DNA of 64,000 nucleotides, from positions 1,364,001 through 1,428,000 of the forward strand of contig CAXXQT010000009.1 of the NCBI GenBank assembly GCA_963674575.2. Reading direction: 5' to 3'. The number at the start of each line of letters is the position of its first letter. Within the stretch, counting starts at the first letter, position 1. Source of the stretch: JAAYAY01 sp963674575 (GTDB lineage: Bacteria > Planctomycetota > Planctomycetia > Pirellulales > Thermoguttaceae). The notes beneath the pieces are model-generated. The model saw only the letters and a list, made by a program, of their open reading frames with translations. It searched no databases and was not told the origin of the DNA. Of the stretch, positions 38,756 through 47,546 are shown piece by piece. The position numbers and the translations under genes were made by a program.

Positions 38756-39178
38756 ATGGCACCGGACGAAGAGGAAATCTATCAGGAACACGTCCTCGAC
38801 CACTATGAGGATCCCTACCACCGGGGCCACGCCCCGCACTGCACCCATTGCCACGAAGACGACAACCCGCTCTGCGGTGATACGGTGTCCATCGAATTGA
38901 ACATCGATGCGGACGGTCGCCTCCGGGAGGCCTACTTCGAAGGCGACGGTTGCTGCATCAGCCAGGCCTCCGCCTCCATGCTCATCGAGCAGTTCGACGG
39001 TAAAACGGTCGACGAGGTCCGCCGCTTCACGGCCGAAGACATGCTTGAGCTTTTCGGGGCCAAGCTGACCCCCAATCGCCAAAAATGCTGCCTGCTGTCC
39101 TGGCGGGTCCTCCAGTCGGCTGTGTTCTCACCTGTCCACCAGACGATCGAGAATACCGGAGAAGGGAGCCGGCCGTGA
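38756..39178 (+). CDS. sufU: SufU-type iron-sulfur cluster assembly protein
   Basis: About 140 residues of the IscU/SufU family. The ligand Cys residues lie in 'NPLCGD', 'GDGCCISQASASM' and 'RQKCCLLSW', and the insertion typical of SufU follows the second site. SufU accepts sulfur from SufS, with a zinc ion at these Cys residues. ATG 38756 has GAGG seven bases upstream. Its TGA overlaps the GTG start of sufS (GTGA), so the two are coupled. Confidence 0.93.
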   Translation: MAPDEEEIYQEHVLDHYEDPYHRGHAPHCTHCHEDDNPLCGDTVSIELNIDADGRLREAYFEGDGCCISQASASMLIEQFDGKTVDEVRRFTAEDMLELFGAKLTPNRQKCCLLSWRVLQSAVFSPVHQTIENTGEGSRP

Positions 39179-40452
39179 GCACTGCCCCTTGCCCTCTTGA
39201 TACAGACGCCATCCGCGCGGATTTCCCGATCCTTGCTACTACGCTCCACGACGGGGTCCCCCTGACCTACCTCGACAATGCCGCCACCACCCAGCGTCCT
39301 CGCCAGGTGATCCAGGCGATCGTCGACACCTACGAACAGCACTACGCGAACGTCCACCGGGGGATCCACTGGCTTTCCGACCAGTCGACCGACCTTTACG
39401 AAGACGCCCGGGAGAAGGTCCGCGCCTTCATTGGCGCCCCGGCCCGCGAGGAGGTCATCTTCACCACGGGGGCCACCGGGGCGATCAACCTGGTCGCCCG
39501 GAGCTGGGCTGACGCCAACCTCGGCCCCGGCGACGAGATCCTCGTCACCGAGATGGAACACCACTCAAACCTCGTTCCCTGGCACCAGGCCGCGGAGCGA
39601 ACCGGCGCGAAAGTCGTTGCCGCGACCGTGGCGGACGACGGCACGCTCGACATGGATCGCTTCGAGTCGCTTCTTTCGGAGAAGACTCGGCTTGTGGCCA
39701 TCACGGCGGTGTCGAACGTGCTGGGAACGATCAACCCGCTTGAAGAGATCATCGCCAAGGCTCACGGGGTTGGGGCCCTGGTCCTGGTCGACGGCGCCCA
39801 GGGCGTTCCCCACTCGCCGATTGACGTGCAAGAGTTGGACGCCGACTTCCTGGCCTTCAGCGGCCACAAGATGATGGGTCCCTCGGGCGTCGGCGTCCTC
39901 TGGGGGAAGCAGGAGTTGCTCGACGCGATGCCGCCCTTCCTGGGCGGCGGCAGCATGATCCGCCGGGTCCGGCTGGACGGTTACGAACCGGCGGACCTGC
40001 CCGCCAAGTTCGAAGCCGGCACGCCGCCCATCGTCCCCGCCATCGGCCTCGGCGCCGCTATCGATTACCTGAATGCCGTTGGCCTGGACGCCATCCAACG
40101 CCACGAGCACGACCTGACCGTCTACGCCCACCGGGTCCTGTCCGAACTGGGCTCCCTCCGCCTTCTCGGCCCGGTGCCGGCGAAGAAGGCTGGCATTGTG
40201 AGCTTCGTCTTCGAGAACAACCGGCCCCACGCCCACGACATTGCCCAGTTGCTCGACCGCCACGGCGTGGCCGTCCGTGCGGGCCATCACTGCGCCATGC
40301 CGCTGCACAAGCGCTTCCAGGTCAACGCCACCGCCCGGGCCAGCTTCTACCTCTACAACACCCGGGAAGAAGTCGACCGCCTCGCCGACGCCCTCCGCCA
40401 GGTGCAGCAGGTCTTTCAACGGCGGCAAAGCAAGCGATCCCGGTCGCAGTAA
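39175..40452 (+). CDS. sufS: SufS-type cysteine desulfurase
   Basis: About 425 residues, a PLP enzyme that takes sulfur from cysteine for Fe-S cluster assembly. 'YLDNAATTQRP', 'ANVHRGIHWLSDQST', 'TEMEHHSNLVPW', the Schiff-base Lys in 'FSGHKMMGPSG' and the persulfide Cys in 'RAGHHCAMPLH' are all intact. The start is GTG 39175, overlapping the sufU stop, with an AGGGAG site before it. No sufBCD genes follow in this window. A repeat-element end starts at the base after its stop codon. Confidence 0.95.
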   Translation: MSTAPCPLDTDAIRADFPILATTLHDGVPLTYLDNAATTQRPRQVIQAIVDTYEQHYANVHRGIHWLSDQSTDLYEDAREKVRAFIGAPAREEVIFTTGATGAINLVARSWADANLGPGDEILVTEMEHHSNLVPWHQAAERTGAKVVAATVADDGTLDMDRFESLLSEKTRLVAITAVSNVLGTINPLEEIIAKAHGVGALVLVDGAQGVPHSPIDVQELDADFLAFSGHKMMGPSGVGVLWGKQELLDAMPPFLGGGSMIRRVRLDGYEPADLPAKFEAGTPPIVPAIGLGAAIDYLNAVGLDAIQRHEHDLTVYAHRVLSELGSLRLLGPVPAKKAGIVSFVFENNRPHAHDIAQLLDRHGVAVRAGHHCAMPLHKRFQVNATARASFYLYNTREEVDRLADALRQVQQVFQRRQSKRSRSQ

Positions 40453-40520
40453 CCCAGTAGGTTCCGGGCGCCGCACGGAAACCTGACCGATCAGGCGGCG
40501 GTCCATCTCAAGTAGCGTGC
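40453..40520 (+). repeat. Single end of a second inverted-repeat element, after sufS
   Basis: The sequence CCCAGTAGGTTCCGGGCGCC and about 50 further bases match the left end of the element at 41369-41546. Only this end is present. It begins immediately after the sufS TAA. Confidence 0.8.
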
Positions 40521-40534
40521 AAGGAATTAGGGCC

Positions 40535-40551
40535 ACCCCTTTGGGGTTTTT
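40535..40551 (+). terminator. Short terminator after sufUS
   Basis: ACCCC (40535-40539) and GGGGT (40543-40547) pair over TTT and run into a T-tract. The stem is short but GC-rich. Confidence 0.45.
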
Positions 40552-40570
40552 CTGTTGGAGGCCCTTCCTG

Positions 40571-40750
40571 ACCCAGGGTTGCGCTCTTGTTCACTGCGCT
40601 CACATCGCTCCACCCTGGGCTGGATTAGGATCGCCCCTTCGGGACTAAAACTCGGGGGCGTGGTCCGGTCGTCCGTGCCGAAGGCACAGCCCTATGTCAG
40701 CCCAGGGTGGAGCCACGTGAGCCGAGCGAACGTGGCGCAACCCTGGGATT
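40571..40750. repeat. Imperfect inverted repeat with 'CCAGGGTTGCGC' arms
   Basis: The arm at about 40571-40622 (ACCCAGGGTTGCGCTC...CTCCACCCTGGGCT) is closely matched by the reverse complement of about 40699-40750. The spacer carries short palindromes such as GCCCCTTCGGGAC. No frame of note is present. The 425-base gap between sufS and the next gene consists of this, the element end and the terminator. Confidence 0.7.
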
Positions 40751-40887
40751 CCGGTCCGGACGGAGGCTGGCCAGCCCCAACGGGGCGGCCCTAGCGTTTT
40801 GCCCCACAATGTGCGACTTGACGGCCCGCGCCGGACAGGTCAGAACAGGGTGTCTTTCCTGACCCTGTTGCACTGCCGGTGCGAGGC

Positions 40888-41376
40888 ATGTCCCAAGTGA
40901 CTTCACTCGACTGCGAGAACCCCTATCGATCGCCCCAGGCCGAGATCCCGAGCACCGTCGAGCGCAGGAACCCTCCTGGTTTCCTTCGCTGCCTTTTCGG
41001 CACAGTAGCCGTTGCTGGGTTCAGAACGGCCGGATTGACCGTCATTCTCTTGCCCACTTTCTTGGCGACTCGTGCCGACACCGCCCTTCTGGCACTCTGC
41101 CTTGGCGCGTTCTTCTTCGCGAGTGCCCTATCGATTGCCACCAAGCTGCACGTGGCTTGGCGCAGAATGGGCCTGCCCGTGGTCTGGGGACTCAAACTCG
41201 TGAGCATCGGGATTCTGTTCGGAATATATGTCAAAGATTTTCTGATCGATGGGACCTTCGATACTTTGCCTGTTGCAGCAATCCTGTTGAGTTCCGTAGT
41301 CGGAGGATTTTGCGGGCTTGGGGCGAGGAAAATCGAGGCCTGGCTGTTGCCGCGTCACGACGACACATCCCAGTAG
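40888..41376 (+). CDS. Small membrane protein with 'NPYRSP' N-terminus
   Basis: About 162 residues. The N-terminus 'ENPYRSPQAE' is a motif seen at the start of many planctomycete membrane proteins; four hydrophobic spans follow. The family is not otherwise recognisable and no catalytic motif is visible. ATG 40888 has no clear ribosome-binding site, and GTG 40879 is possible. Its last codons and TAG stop (41374-41376) lie inside the left end of a MITE-like element. The same element end also precedes the gene at 40453, so the gene is bracketed by direct repeats. Confidence 0.7.
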   Translation: MSQVTSLDCENPYRSPQAEIPSTVERRNPPGFLRCLFGTVAVAGFRTAGLTVILLPTFLATRADTALLALCLGAFFFASALSIATKLHVAWRRMGLPVVWGLKLVSIGILFGIYVKDFLIDGTFDTLPVAAILLSSVVGGFCGLGARKIEAWLLPRHDDTSQ

Positions 41377-41546
41377 GTTCCGGGCGCCGCACGGAACCCT
41401 GACCGATCATGTAGCGATCCATTTCAAGTTGCGCTGGCGGAAGATGCTGCGTATTGCCGGGAGCGTTTCTGGCATTTGATCCGCTTCTGCTGGCTTGAAG
41501 CGGTTTGGTGATTCAGGGTTCCGTGCGGCGTCCGGAACCTACTGGG
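41369..41546 (+). mobile_element. MITE-like element with 34-bp terminal inverted repeats (178 bp)
   Basis: The left end CCCAGTAGGTTCCGGGCGCC (continuing to about 41402) is mirrored by a right end finishing GGCGTCCGGAACCTACTGGG at 41546. The two arms differ at only a few positions. The interior is about 110 bases without a gene. No transposase is present, so any movement would have needed one in trans. Confidence 0.85.
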
Positions 41547-41653
41547 TTGACTGGAAGCCCCTGCCCACCCCTCTCTGAAGGGGCCCCGCGTCAATTGATT
41601 GCGGATTTGCTAGAATGCCTCTTTCCCCTTGGTGACACCCCGCGCACAGCACG

Positions 41654-42505
41654 ATGCAAATGAACTCGGTGGCCATTGTCGGAGTCGGACTGATCGGCGG
41701 ATCGATCGGTTTGGCTGCGCGGAGGCGGGGCCTCACCCCGCGCATCGTGGGCATCGGACGGAGCCGGAAACGGCTGGAACGAGCCCTTGATCTCGGCGCC
41801 ATCACCGACGTGCTGTGCCTCTCAGACGATCTTTCCGCCGGCCTGGCCGAGGTCGAACTGGTCGTCGTGTGTACGCCGGTGGGCCTGATTGTCGACCAGA
41901 TCCGCGAACTGGCCGAGCAGCTCCCGCCCGGCACGCTCCTGACCGACGGCGGCAGCACGAAGCGTTCCATTGCCGAAGCCCTCGATGGTCCCTTGCCAAA
42001 TGATTGCCGGTTCATCGGCAGTCATCCCCTGGCCGGGAGCGAGAAGACGGGCGTGACCCATGCCACCGCCGACCTGTTTGAAGGTCGGGTGGCGATGATC
42101 ACGCCGACGGAGAATTCCCGCGGGGAAGACGTGCGGCGTCTGGCCTCGTTCTGGGAAACGCTCGGGTCCACGGTCGTCCGGTTGACTCCGGAGGAGCACG
42201 ATCGGGCGATGGCCGCCACGAGTCACATGCCCCATGCGGTGGCCGTGGCCCTGGCCGCCTCGCTGCCCGAGGAGTTTGCCGCCCTGACGGGGACCGGATT
42301 CGGCGACACCTCGCGACTGGCAAGCGGCGACCCCGACATGTGGCAACAGATCTTTCTCGACAATCGCACGCACGTTGGCGAATCGATCCGCGCCTTCGCC
42401 GAAGAGTTGGAACAACTGGCGGCCTTGATCGAAAAGGCCGACGCAACCGAACTGGAAACGTACCTCACGCAGGCAAAGAAGAAACGCGATGCTTTGGGAA
42501 GTTGA
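41654..42505 (+). CDS. tyrA: Prephenate (or arogenate) dehydrogenase
   Basis: About 283 residues. TyrA oxidatively decarboxylates prephenate on the route to tyrosine. The NAD-binding start 'VAIVGVGLIGGSIGLAARRRG', 'VVVCTPVGLIVDQIRELAE', 'TDGGSTKRSI' and the catalytic His in 'FIGSHPLAGSEKTG' are present, as is 'TSHMPHAVAVALA' later on. There is no fused chorismate mutase and no ACT domain. It overlaps the start of purL by 17 bases, so the two are probably co-translated despite unrelated pathways. Confidence 0.93.
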   Translation: MQMNSVAIVGVGLIGGSIGLAARRRGLTPRIVGIGRSRKRLERALDLGAITDVLCLSDDLSAGLAEVELVVVCTPVGLIVDQIRELAEQLPPGTLLTDGGSTKRSIAEALDGPLPNDCRFIGSHPLAGSEKTGVTHATADLFEGRVAMITPTENSRGEDVRRLASFWETLGSTVVRLTPEEHDRAMAATSHMPHAVAVALAASLPEEFAALTGTGFGDTSRLASGDPDMWQQIFLDNRTHVGESIRAFAEELEQLAALIEKADATELETYLTQAKKKRDALGS

Positions 42506-45500
42506 TATCTACGCGGCCGAAGGACAACCCGACCTGATCGCCCAGCAAACCGCCGGTGACGCCGCCGATATCGGGCTGGCGGAAGACCTCGCCGTCACCT
42601 CCGCCCGAGGCTATCTTGTCCAGGGCGATCTTGACGCCGACGCGGTCGGCCGGATCGCGGCCGAGTTGCTGGCCGACGGCATTGTGGAGCGAACCGTCGT
42701 GGCTCCGGTCGGCGACGCCGCCCTGACCCAGCCGCCCGGCGGCACGGATCAGCTCGTCTACGTGCTGCCCAAGCCAGGCGTGATGGATCCGGTGGCCATG
42801 AGTGCCAAGCAGGCCATTGCCGACTTCGGTATCGAGGTCGAAGAGGTTCGGACCTTCAAGAAGTACTGGATCGGCAACCTGGATGCGGAGCGGCTCGAAG
42901 CCCTGTGCACGAAGATCCTCGCCAACGACGCCATCGAGCAGACCATCGTCGGACCGCTGCCTTTCGACAAGCTGGAAGTCGGCTCGCCCTACGAGTTCAA
43001 CCTCGTGACCGTGCCGATCCGCGAGATGGACGATGAGGCCCTGGCCAAGCTGAGCATCCAGGGCCAGCTCTACCTGTCCCTCGTCGAAATGCAGACCATC
43101 CAGACCCACTTCCGTAGCCTCGATCGGGACCCGACCGACGTGGAGTTGGAAACGGTCGCCCAAACCTGGAGCGAGCACTGCAGCCACAAGACCCTGGCTG
43201 GCCGGATCCGCTACCAGGACGAGAAGGGCGAGCGGCATTTCGAGAACATGCTCAAGGAAACCATTTTCGCCGCCACGGTGAAGATCCGCGAGAAGGCCGG
43301 CGACAACGACTGGTGTGTGAGCGTGTTCAGCGACAATGCGGGCGTGGTCCGATTCGACGACGACTACAACGTCTGCTTCAAGGTGGAAACCCACAACCAC
43401 CCCTCCGCGTTGGAGCCCTACGGCGGCGCCAACACGGGGATCGGCGGCGTGATCCGCGATCCCATGGGCACCGGCATGGGGGCCAAGCCGGTCTGCAATA
43501 CGGACGTGTTCTGCTTCGCCCCGCCCGACACGCCGGCCGACGAGCTGCCCCCGGGCGTGCTCCATCCCCGACGGGTGATGAAGGGCGTGGTCTCCGGCGT
43601 TCGCGACTACGGCAACCGCATGGGCATCCCCACGGTGAACGGGGCGGTCTACTTCGACCCTCGCTACCTGGGCAACCCGCTGGTTTACTGCGGCAACGTG
43701 GGACTCATTCCCACCGACATGTCGTTCAAGGACCCGAAGCCGGGCGACCTGGCCGTGGCCGTTGGCGGGCGCACAGGCCGCGACGGCATCCACGGCGCCA
43801 CCTTCAGCTCGGCCGAGCTGACCAGCGAGAGCGAGACCCTCTCCGGCGGTGCCGTCCAGATCGGCAACGCCATCACCGAGAAGATGGTTCTCGACGTGCT
43901 CATGGTCGCTCGCGATCGGGGGCTCTACAACGCGGTGACCGACTGCGGCGCCGGGGGCTTCTCCAGTGCCGTGGGCGAGATGGGCGAGAAGATCGGGGCC
44001 GAGGTCAATCTTGACACGGTGCCCCTGAAATACGACGGACTCAGCTACACGGAAATGTGGATCTCCGAGGCCCAGGAACGGATGGTCCTGGCCGTGCCCA
44101 AAGACAAGTGGGATGAGCTGAAGGCCCTCTGCGATTCGGAAGACGTGGAAGCCACCGCGATCGGCGAGTATGTGCCCACGGGCCGGCTCGTGCTCAAGTA
44201 CCACGGCACGCAAGTGGCCGACCTGGACATGAAGTTCCTCCACGACGGTCGACCCCCGGTCATTCGCGACGCCGTGTATCAGACCAAGCCTGTGGTGGAA
44301 TTGACGCCGGCCGACAAGGTCGACTGGGACTACACGGAAGAGCTCAAGGACATCCTTGGTTCGCTCAACGTGGCCAGCAAGCACTGGGTCATCCGCCAAT
44401 ATGACCACGAGGTGCAGGGCGGCAGCGCGATCAAGCCCCTGGTGGGCGTGCAGAACGACGGGCCGGGCGACGCCTCGGTCGTCCGCCCCCGCATCGACAG
44501 CCGTCGGGGCCTGGTGATCTCCTGCGGAATGAACCCCTGCTACGGCGAGCACGACACCTACTGGATGGCCGCCAGCGCCATCGACGAGGCGGTACGCAAC
44601 TGCGTGGCCGTCGGCGCCGACCCGACGAAGATCGCCATCCTCGACAACTTCTGCTGGGGCACAACGGATCGGCCTGAGACACTGGGGTCGCTCGTCCGTT
44701 CGGCCCTGGCCTGCTACGACCTGGCCGTCGAACTGGAAACGCCCTTCATCAGCGGCAAGGACAGCCTGAACAACGAATTCCGTCCCGAAGGGGCCGACGA
44801 GGCGATTTCGATTCCGCCGTCGCTCCTGATCAGCGCCATGGGCCAGGTGGACGACGTGAGCCGTTGCGTGACCATGGACCTGAAGTCGCCCGGCAACCTG
44901 ATTTACCAGGTGGGCGTCACCCGCAAGGAGATGGGAGGTTCCCACTTTGCCCAGGTGCTGGGACTCGAAGGCGGCCAGGCCCCCAAGGTCGACGCCGCCG
45001 CGGCCAAGAAGACCTTCGCCGCCATGCACAAGGCCATCGACGCCGGACTCGTTCGCTCCTGTCACGATCTGAGCGAAGGTGGCCTGGCGGTTGCCGCTGC
45101 CGAGATGGCCTTTGCCGGCGGGTGCGGCGCCCAATTGCTGCTCGCCAAGGTGCCCCACGACATCCGGGCGGACGAGGCCGCTCGCCAGCGCCGCGCCGAA
45201 CTGGCCGTGGCCATGCCTGATGAAGAACTCCATGCCCTGGCCACTTACCCGCCTGCCACGTCGATCCTCCTGTTCTCCGAGTCGAATACTCGCTTCCTTT
45301 GCGAAGTGTCACGCGAGAACGCCGAGGCCTTCGAGGCGGCCCTGGCCGGCGTGCCCTGTGCCGTGATCGGTGAAGTGACCGATTCCGGCAAGCTGGAGAT
45401 TGTCGGTGTTCCCCAACCGATCGGCGACGACGATACGGTTGAAATCGGCAGTCCGATCGTCGTGGAAGCCGAGATCGGAGAGTTGAAAGACGTATGGCAG

Positions 45501-45518
45501 AAGCCACTCGATTGGTGA
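42489..45518 (+). CDS. purL: Phosphoribosylformylglycinamidine synthase, PurS-like domain fused to PurL
   Basis: About 1009 residues. The enzyme converts FGAR to FGAM in purine synthesis, using ammonia from PurQ. The first 180 residues are two PurS-like repeats; the second ('VYVLPKPGVMDPVAMSAKQAIADFGIEVEEVRTFKKYWI') is classic PurS, so no separate purS is needed. The PurL core follows, with 'TWSEHCSHKTLAGRIRY', 'KVETHNHPSALEPYGGANTGIGGVIRD', 'NPLVYCGNVGLIP', 'GAGGFSSAVGEMGE' and 'CHDLSEGGLAVAAAEMA'. The glutaminase domain is absent and is encoded next as purQ. This layout lies between small PurL and the single-chain enzyme. Confidence 0.94.
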   Translation: MLWEVDIYAAEGQPDLIAQQTAGDAADIGLAEDLAVTSARGYLVQGDLDADAVGRIAAELLADGIVERTVVAPVGDAALTQPPGGTDQLVYVLPKPGVMDPVAMSAKQAIADFGIEVEEVRTFKKYWIGNLDAERLEALCTKILANDAIEQTIVGPLPFDKLEVGSPYEFNLVTVPIREMDDEALAKLSIQGQLYLSLVEMQTIQTHFRSLDRDPTDVELETVAQTWSEHCSHKTLAGRIRYQDEKGERHFENMLKETIFAATVKIREKAGDNDWCVSVFSDNAGVVRFDDDYNVCFKVETHNHPSALEPYGGANTGIGGVIRDPMGTGMGAKPVCNTDVFCFAPPDTPADELPPGVLHPRRVMKGVVSGVRDYGNRMGIPTVNGAVYFDPRYLGNPLVYCGNVGLIPTDMSFKDPKPGDLAVAVGGRTGRDGIHGATFSSAELTSESETLSGGAVQIGNAITEKMVLDVLMVARDRGLYNAVTDCGAGGFSSAVGEMGEKIGAEVNLDTVPLKYDGLSYTEMWISEAQERMVLAVPKDKWDELKALCDSEDVEATAIGEYVPTGRLVLKYHGTQVADLDMKFLHDGRPPVIRDAVYQTKPVVELTPADKVDWDYTEELKDILGSLNVASKHWVIRQYDHEVQGGSAIKPLVGVQNDGPGDASVVRPRIDSRRGLVISCGMNPCYGEHDTYWMAASAIDEAVRNCVAVGADPTKIAILDNFCWGTTDRPETLGSLVRSALACYDLAVELETPFISGKDSLNNEFRPEGADEAISIPPSLLISAMGQVDDVSRCVTMDLKSPGNLIYQVGVTRKEMGGSHFAQVLGLEGGQAPKVDAAAAKKTFAAMHKAIDAGLVRSCHDLSEGGLAVAAAEMAFAGGCGAQLLLAKVPHDIRADEAARQRRAELAVAMPDEELHALATYPPATSILLFSESNTRFLCEVSRENAEAFEAALAGVPCAVIGEVTDSGKLEIVGVPQPIGDDDTVEIGSPIVVEAEIGELKDVWQKPLDW

Positions 45519-45566
45519 GAGCCCACAAAGTAGCAGGCACGCTCCGTCGTGCCGCGGGCCAAAGCG

Positions 45567-45670
45567 GCAACCAGAGCGTGTGCCACTGCTTGCTCGCAAC
45601 CAGAGCGTGTGCCACTGCTTGCTCGCAACCAGAGCGTGTGCCACTGCTTGCTCGCAAGCAGTGGCACACG
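45567..45670 (+). repeat. Three 29-bp direct repeats ending in a hairpin between purL and purQ
   Basis: Units of 29 bases start at 45567, 45596 and 45625, each GCAACCAGAGCGTGTGCCAC plus CTGCTTGCTC-like ending. The last runs into its own inverted copy (CAAGCAGTGGCACACG), giving a stem of about 16 bp. There are no spacers and no cas genes. The 200-base gap separates two genes that are otherwise always made together. Confidence 0.85.
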
Positions 45671-45718
45671 ACCCCAACGTCCTGACCCCTAAACCCTGAA
45701 CCCTGACAACTGACTGCG

Positions 45719-46510
45719 ATGTCCACACCGAACGTCCTCATCCTGCGTGCACCGGGAACGAACTGCGACCAAGAGACGGCCTATGCCTTCGAGCAGGCCG
45801 GCGGCAAGGCGGAGATTCTGCACATCAACCGCCTGCTGGAAGACCCGTCGCTATTCTCGCAGTTCCAGATTCTCTGCATTCCCGGCGGGTTCAGCTTTGG
45901 CGACGACGTGGCCGCCGGGCGGATCCTGGCCAACCAGATCCAGCACCACCTGGCCGAGCATCTGGCCGAGTTCAAGGCGGCCGAGAAGCTGATCCTGGGA
46001 ATCTGCAACGGTTTCCAGGTGCTGCTCAAGTCGGGCATCCTGCTCGATGCCGACGCATCAGGCGCCCCTGCCGCCACCCTCACCTGGAACGACTGCGGAC
46101 GTTTTGAAGATCGTTGGGTGAAGCTGGGCGTCGACGGAACCTCCTCGGTCTTTTTGAAAGACATCGAGGCCATGTATCTGCCCATCGCCCACGCGGAAGG
46201 CAAGTTCGTCCCCCGCGAAGACGCCGTGCGCGACCAGCTTGCGGCCGCCGGCCAGTTCGCCCTCCGCTACCTGCCGCTCGACGGCAATGCCGAGGACTTC
46301 AACGCAACCGTTCCCTTCCCCGACAATCCCAACGGGAGCGTGTGGAACGTGGCGGGGGTGTGCGATCCGACCGGGCGCGTCCTCGGCCTGATGCCCCACC
46401 CGGAACGTCACATCGATCGCACCCAGCACCCCCGCTGGACCCGCGGCGAAGGCGGCGAGGTGGGGGATGGGTTAAAACTCTTCCAGAACGCCATCCAGTA
46501 TTGTTCGTAA
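45719..46510 (+). CDS. purQ: Phosphoribosylformylglycinamidine synthase glutaminase subunit
   Basis: About 263 residues of class-I glutamine amidotransferase fold: 'VLILRAPGTNCDQETAYAFEQAGG', 'IPGGFSFGDDVAAGRILA', nucleophile Cys in 'LGICNGFQVLLK' and the His-Glu pair in 'LGLMPHPERH'. It supplies ammonia to PurL. It is slightly longer than typical PurQ proteins (around 230 residues), with extra residues before the C-terminus. ATG 45719 has a weak ribosome-binding site, and a repeat lies directly upstream. Confidence 0.94.
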   Translation: MSTPNVLILRAPGTNCDQETAYAFEQAGGKAEILHINRLLEDPSLFSQFQILCIPGGFSFGDDVAAGRILANQIQHHLAEHLAEFKAAEKLILGICNGFQVLLKSGILLDADASGAPAATLTWNDCGRFEDRWVKLGVDGTSSVFLKDIEAMYLPIAHAEGKFVPREDAVRDQLAAAGQFALRYLPLDGNAEDFNATVPFPDNPNGSVWNVAGVCDPTGRVLGLMPHPERHIDRTQHPRWTRGEGGEVGDGLKLFQNAIQYCS

Positions 46511-46682
46511 GTGTAGCCTGGCTCTCTGAGCCGGGACTTGAAGTAACACTGACGGTCCACTCCGGAATGGAGTTTTCGGCTGGCACGTGGTCGTCTGCCG
46601 ATCGGGACTATCCGTGACGGCGGGTTCCGCCCTGCTTACAACCTCCTTCGAGGTATGCCTACAGCGCGATATCATATCGCCA

Positions 46683-46733
46683 CAAGAAAAGCCAACAGGC
46701 CTGTTCCGAGACGTTCTCGAAACAGGCCTGTTG
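46683..46733 (-). terminator. Terminator of the cysteine-rich gene
   Basis: CAACAGGCCTGTTCCGAGA (46693-46711) pairs with TCTCGAAACAGGCCTGTTG (46715-46733) over a three-base loop with one wobble. Read on the minus strand it runs into TTTTCTT. The strong stem fits a highly expressed transcript. Confidence 0.88.
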
Positions 46734-46763
46734 TGAATCTATACGCTAGTTGCCGGCAGTCGA

Positions 46764-47546
46764 TCAGCGAAGGACGAGCTGACGGGGAGCGCGAAGCAAC
46801 GAGGCCGAGGGATCGGCTTTCGGAGCGACGGGCAGCGGGGCAGCTTCCTCGGCGGGAGCGGCAGCCGGAGCGGCAACTTCGCCACCACCGCAACCGCAAC
46901 CACAACCGGCGGGCTCGCAAGCGGGCTCACAGCAATCGCTGCAGCAGCACTTCTTGCAGCAGAAGAGGTCGCCGAGCAGGTCGAGGATCGGCGTGCAACG
47001 CTTCTTGCAGCAGGGATCGCAGCAGCTGGGCTCACAGGCCGGTTCGCAGGCGGGCTCACAAGCGGGCTCGCAGCAGGAGCTGCAGCGGCTCTTGCACTTC
47101 AGCAAGGGCAGCAGCGGCTTGCGGCAGCAAGGCTCGCAGCACGCGGGCTCACAAGCCGGTTCACAGGCCTCGCAGGCCGGTTCGCAGCAACCACCGCAGA
47201 TGGGCTTGTGCTTGAGAAGCGGCAGCAGCGGCTTGCGGCAGCAAGGATCGCAGCTGGGCTCGCAACAGGCGGGCTCAGGGGCGCAGCACTTGGGTTCGCA
47301 AGCGGGCTCGCAGCACGTGGTGCAGCAGCTTCGGCAGGCGAACAGGCCCTTCAGGCCGGCGAACAGGTCGCACGGCTGGCAACAGGGCTCACAGCAACTG
47401 GGGCCACAAGCGGGCTCACAGGCGGGCTCGCATGCTTTGCACGCAGGGGCACATGCCGCGCAACCGCCATCCAGCAGTCCAGCAAACCCCTGAGCGCACA
47501 TGGCGAAACTCGCGACGAGCGCCAATAAAACGATTTTGCCTCTCAT
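46764..47546 (-). CDS. Exported cysteine-rich repeat protein
   Basis: About 260 residues, of which roughly 58 are Cys. A signal peptide ('GKIVLLALVASFAMCAQGFAG') is followed by repeats built from 'CEPAC', 'CCEPCC' and 'CCRKPLLPLLK', and then an Ala/Pro-rich, almost Cys-free tail. The high density of Cys pairs suggests a disulfide-linked wall or surface protein, or metal binding. Planctomycete cell envelopes have been described as containing cysteine-rich protein, which fits. AGGAG lies ten bases before ATG 47546, and a strong terminator follows. I cannot place it in a named family. Confidence 0.82.
   Translation of the reverse strand: MRGKIVLLALVASFAMCAQGFAGLLDGGCAACAPACKACEPACEPACGPSCCEPCCQPCDLFAGLKGLFACRSCCTTCCEPACEPKCCAPEPACCEPSCDPCCRKPLLPLLKHKPICGGCCEPACEACEPACEPACCEPCCRKPLLPLLKCKSRCSSCCEPACEPACEPACEPSCCDPCCKKRCTPILDLLGDLFCCKKCCCSDCCEPACEPAGCGCGCGGGEVAAPAAAPAEEAAPLPVAPKADPSASLLRAPRQLVLR

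Noticed and set aside
42465..45233. 922-residue open frame opposite purL
   Set aside because: Its Gly/His/Val-rich composition follows from PurL codons in reverse, and no family motif is present.
45567..45670. Possible CRISPR array
   Set aside because: The 29-bp units are directly adjacent with no spacers and there are no cas genes.
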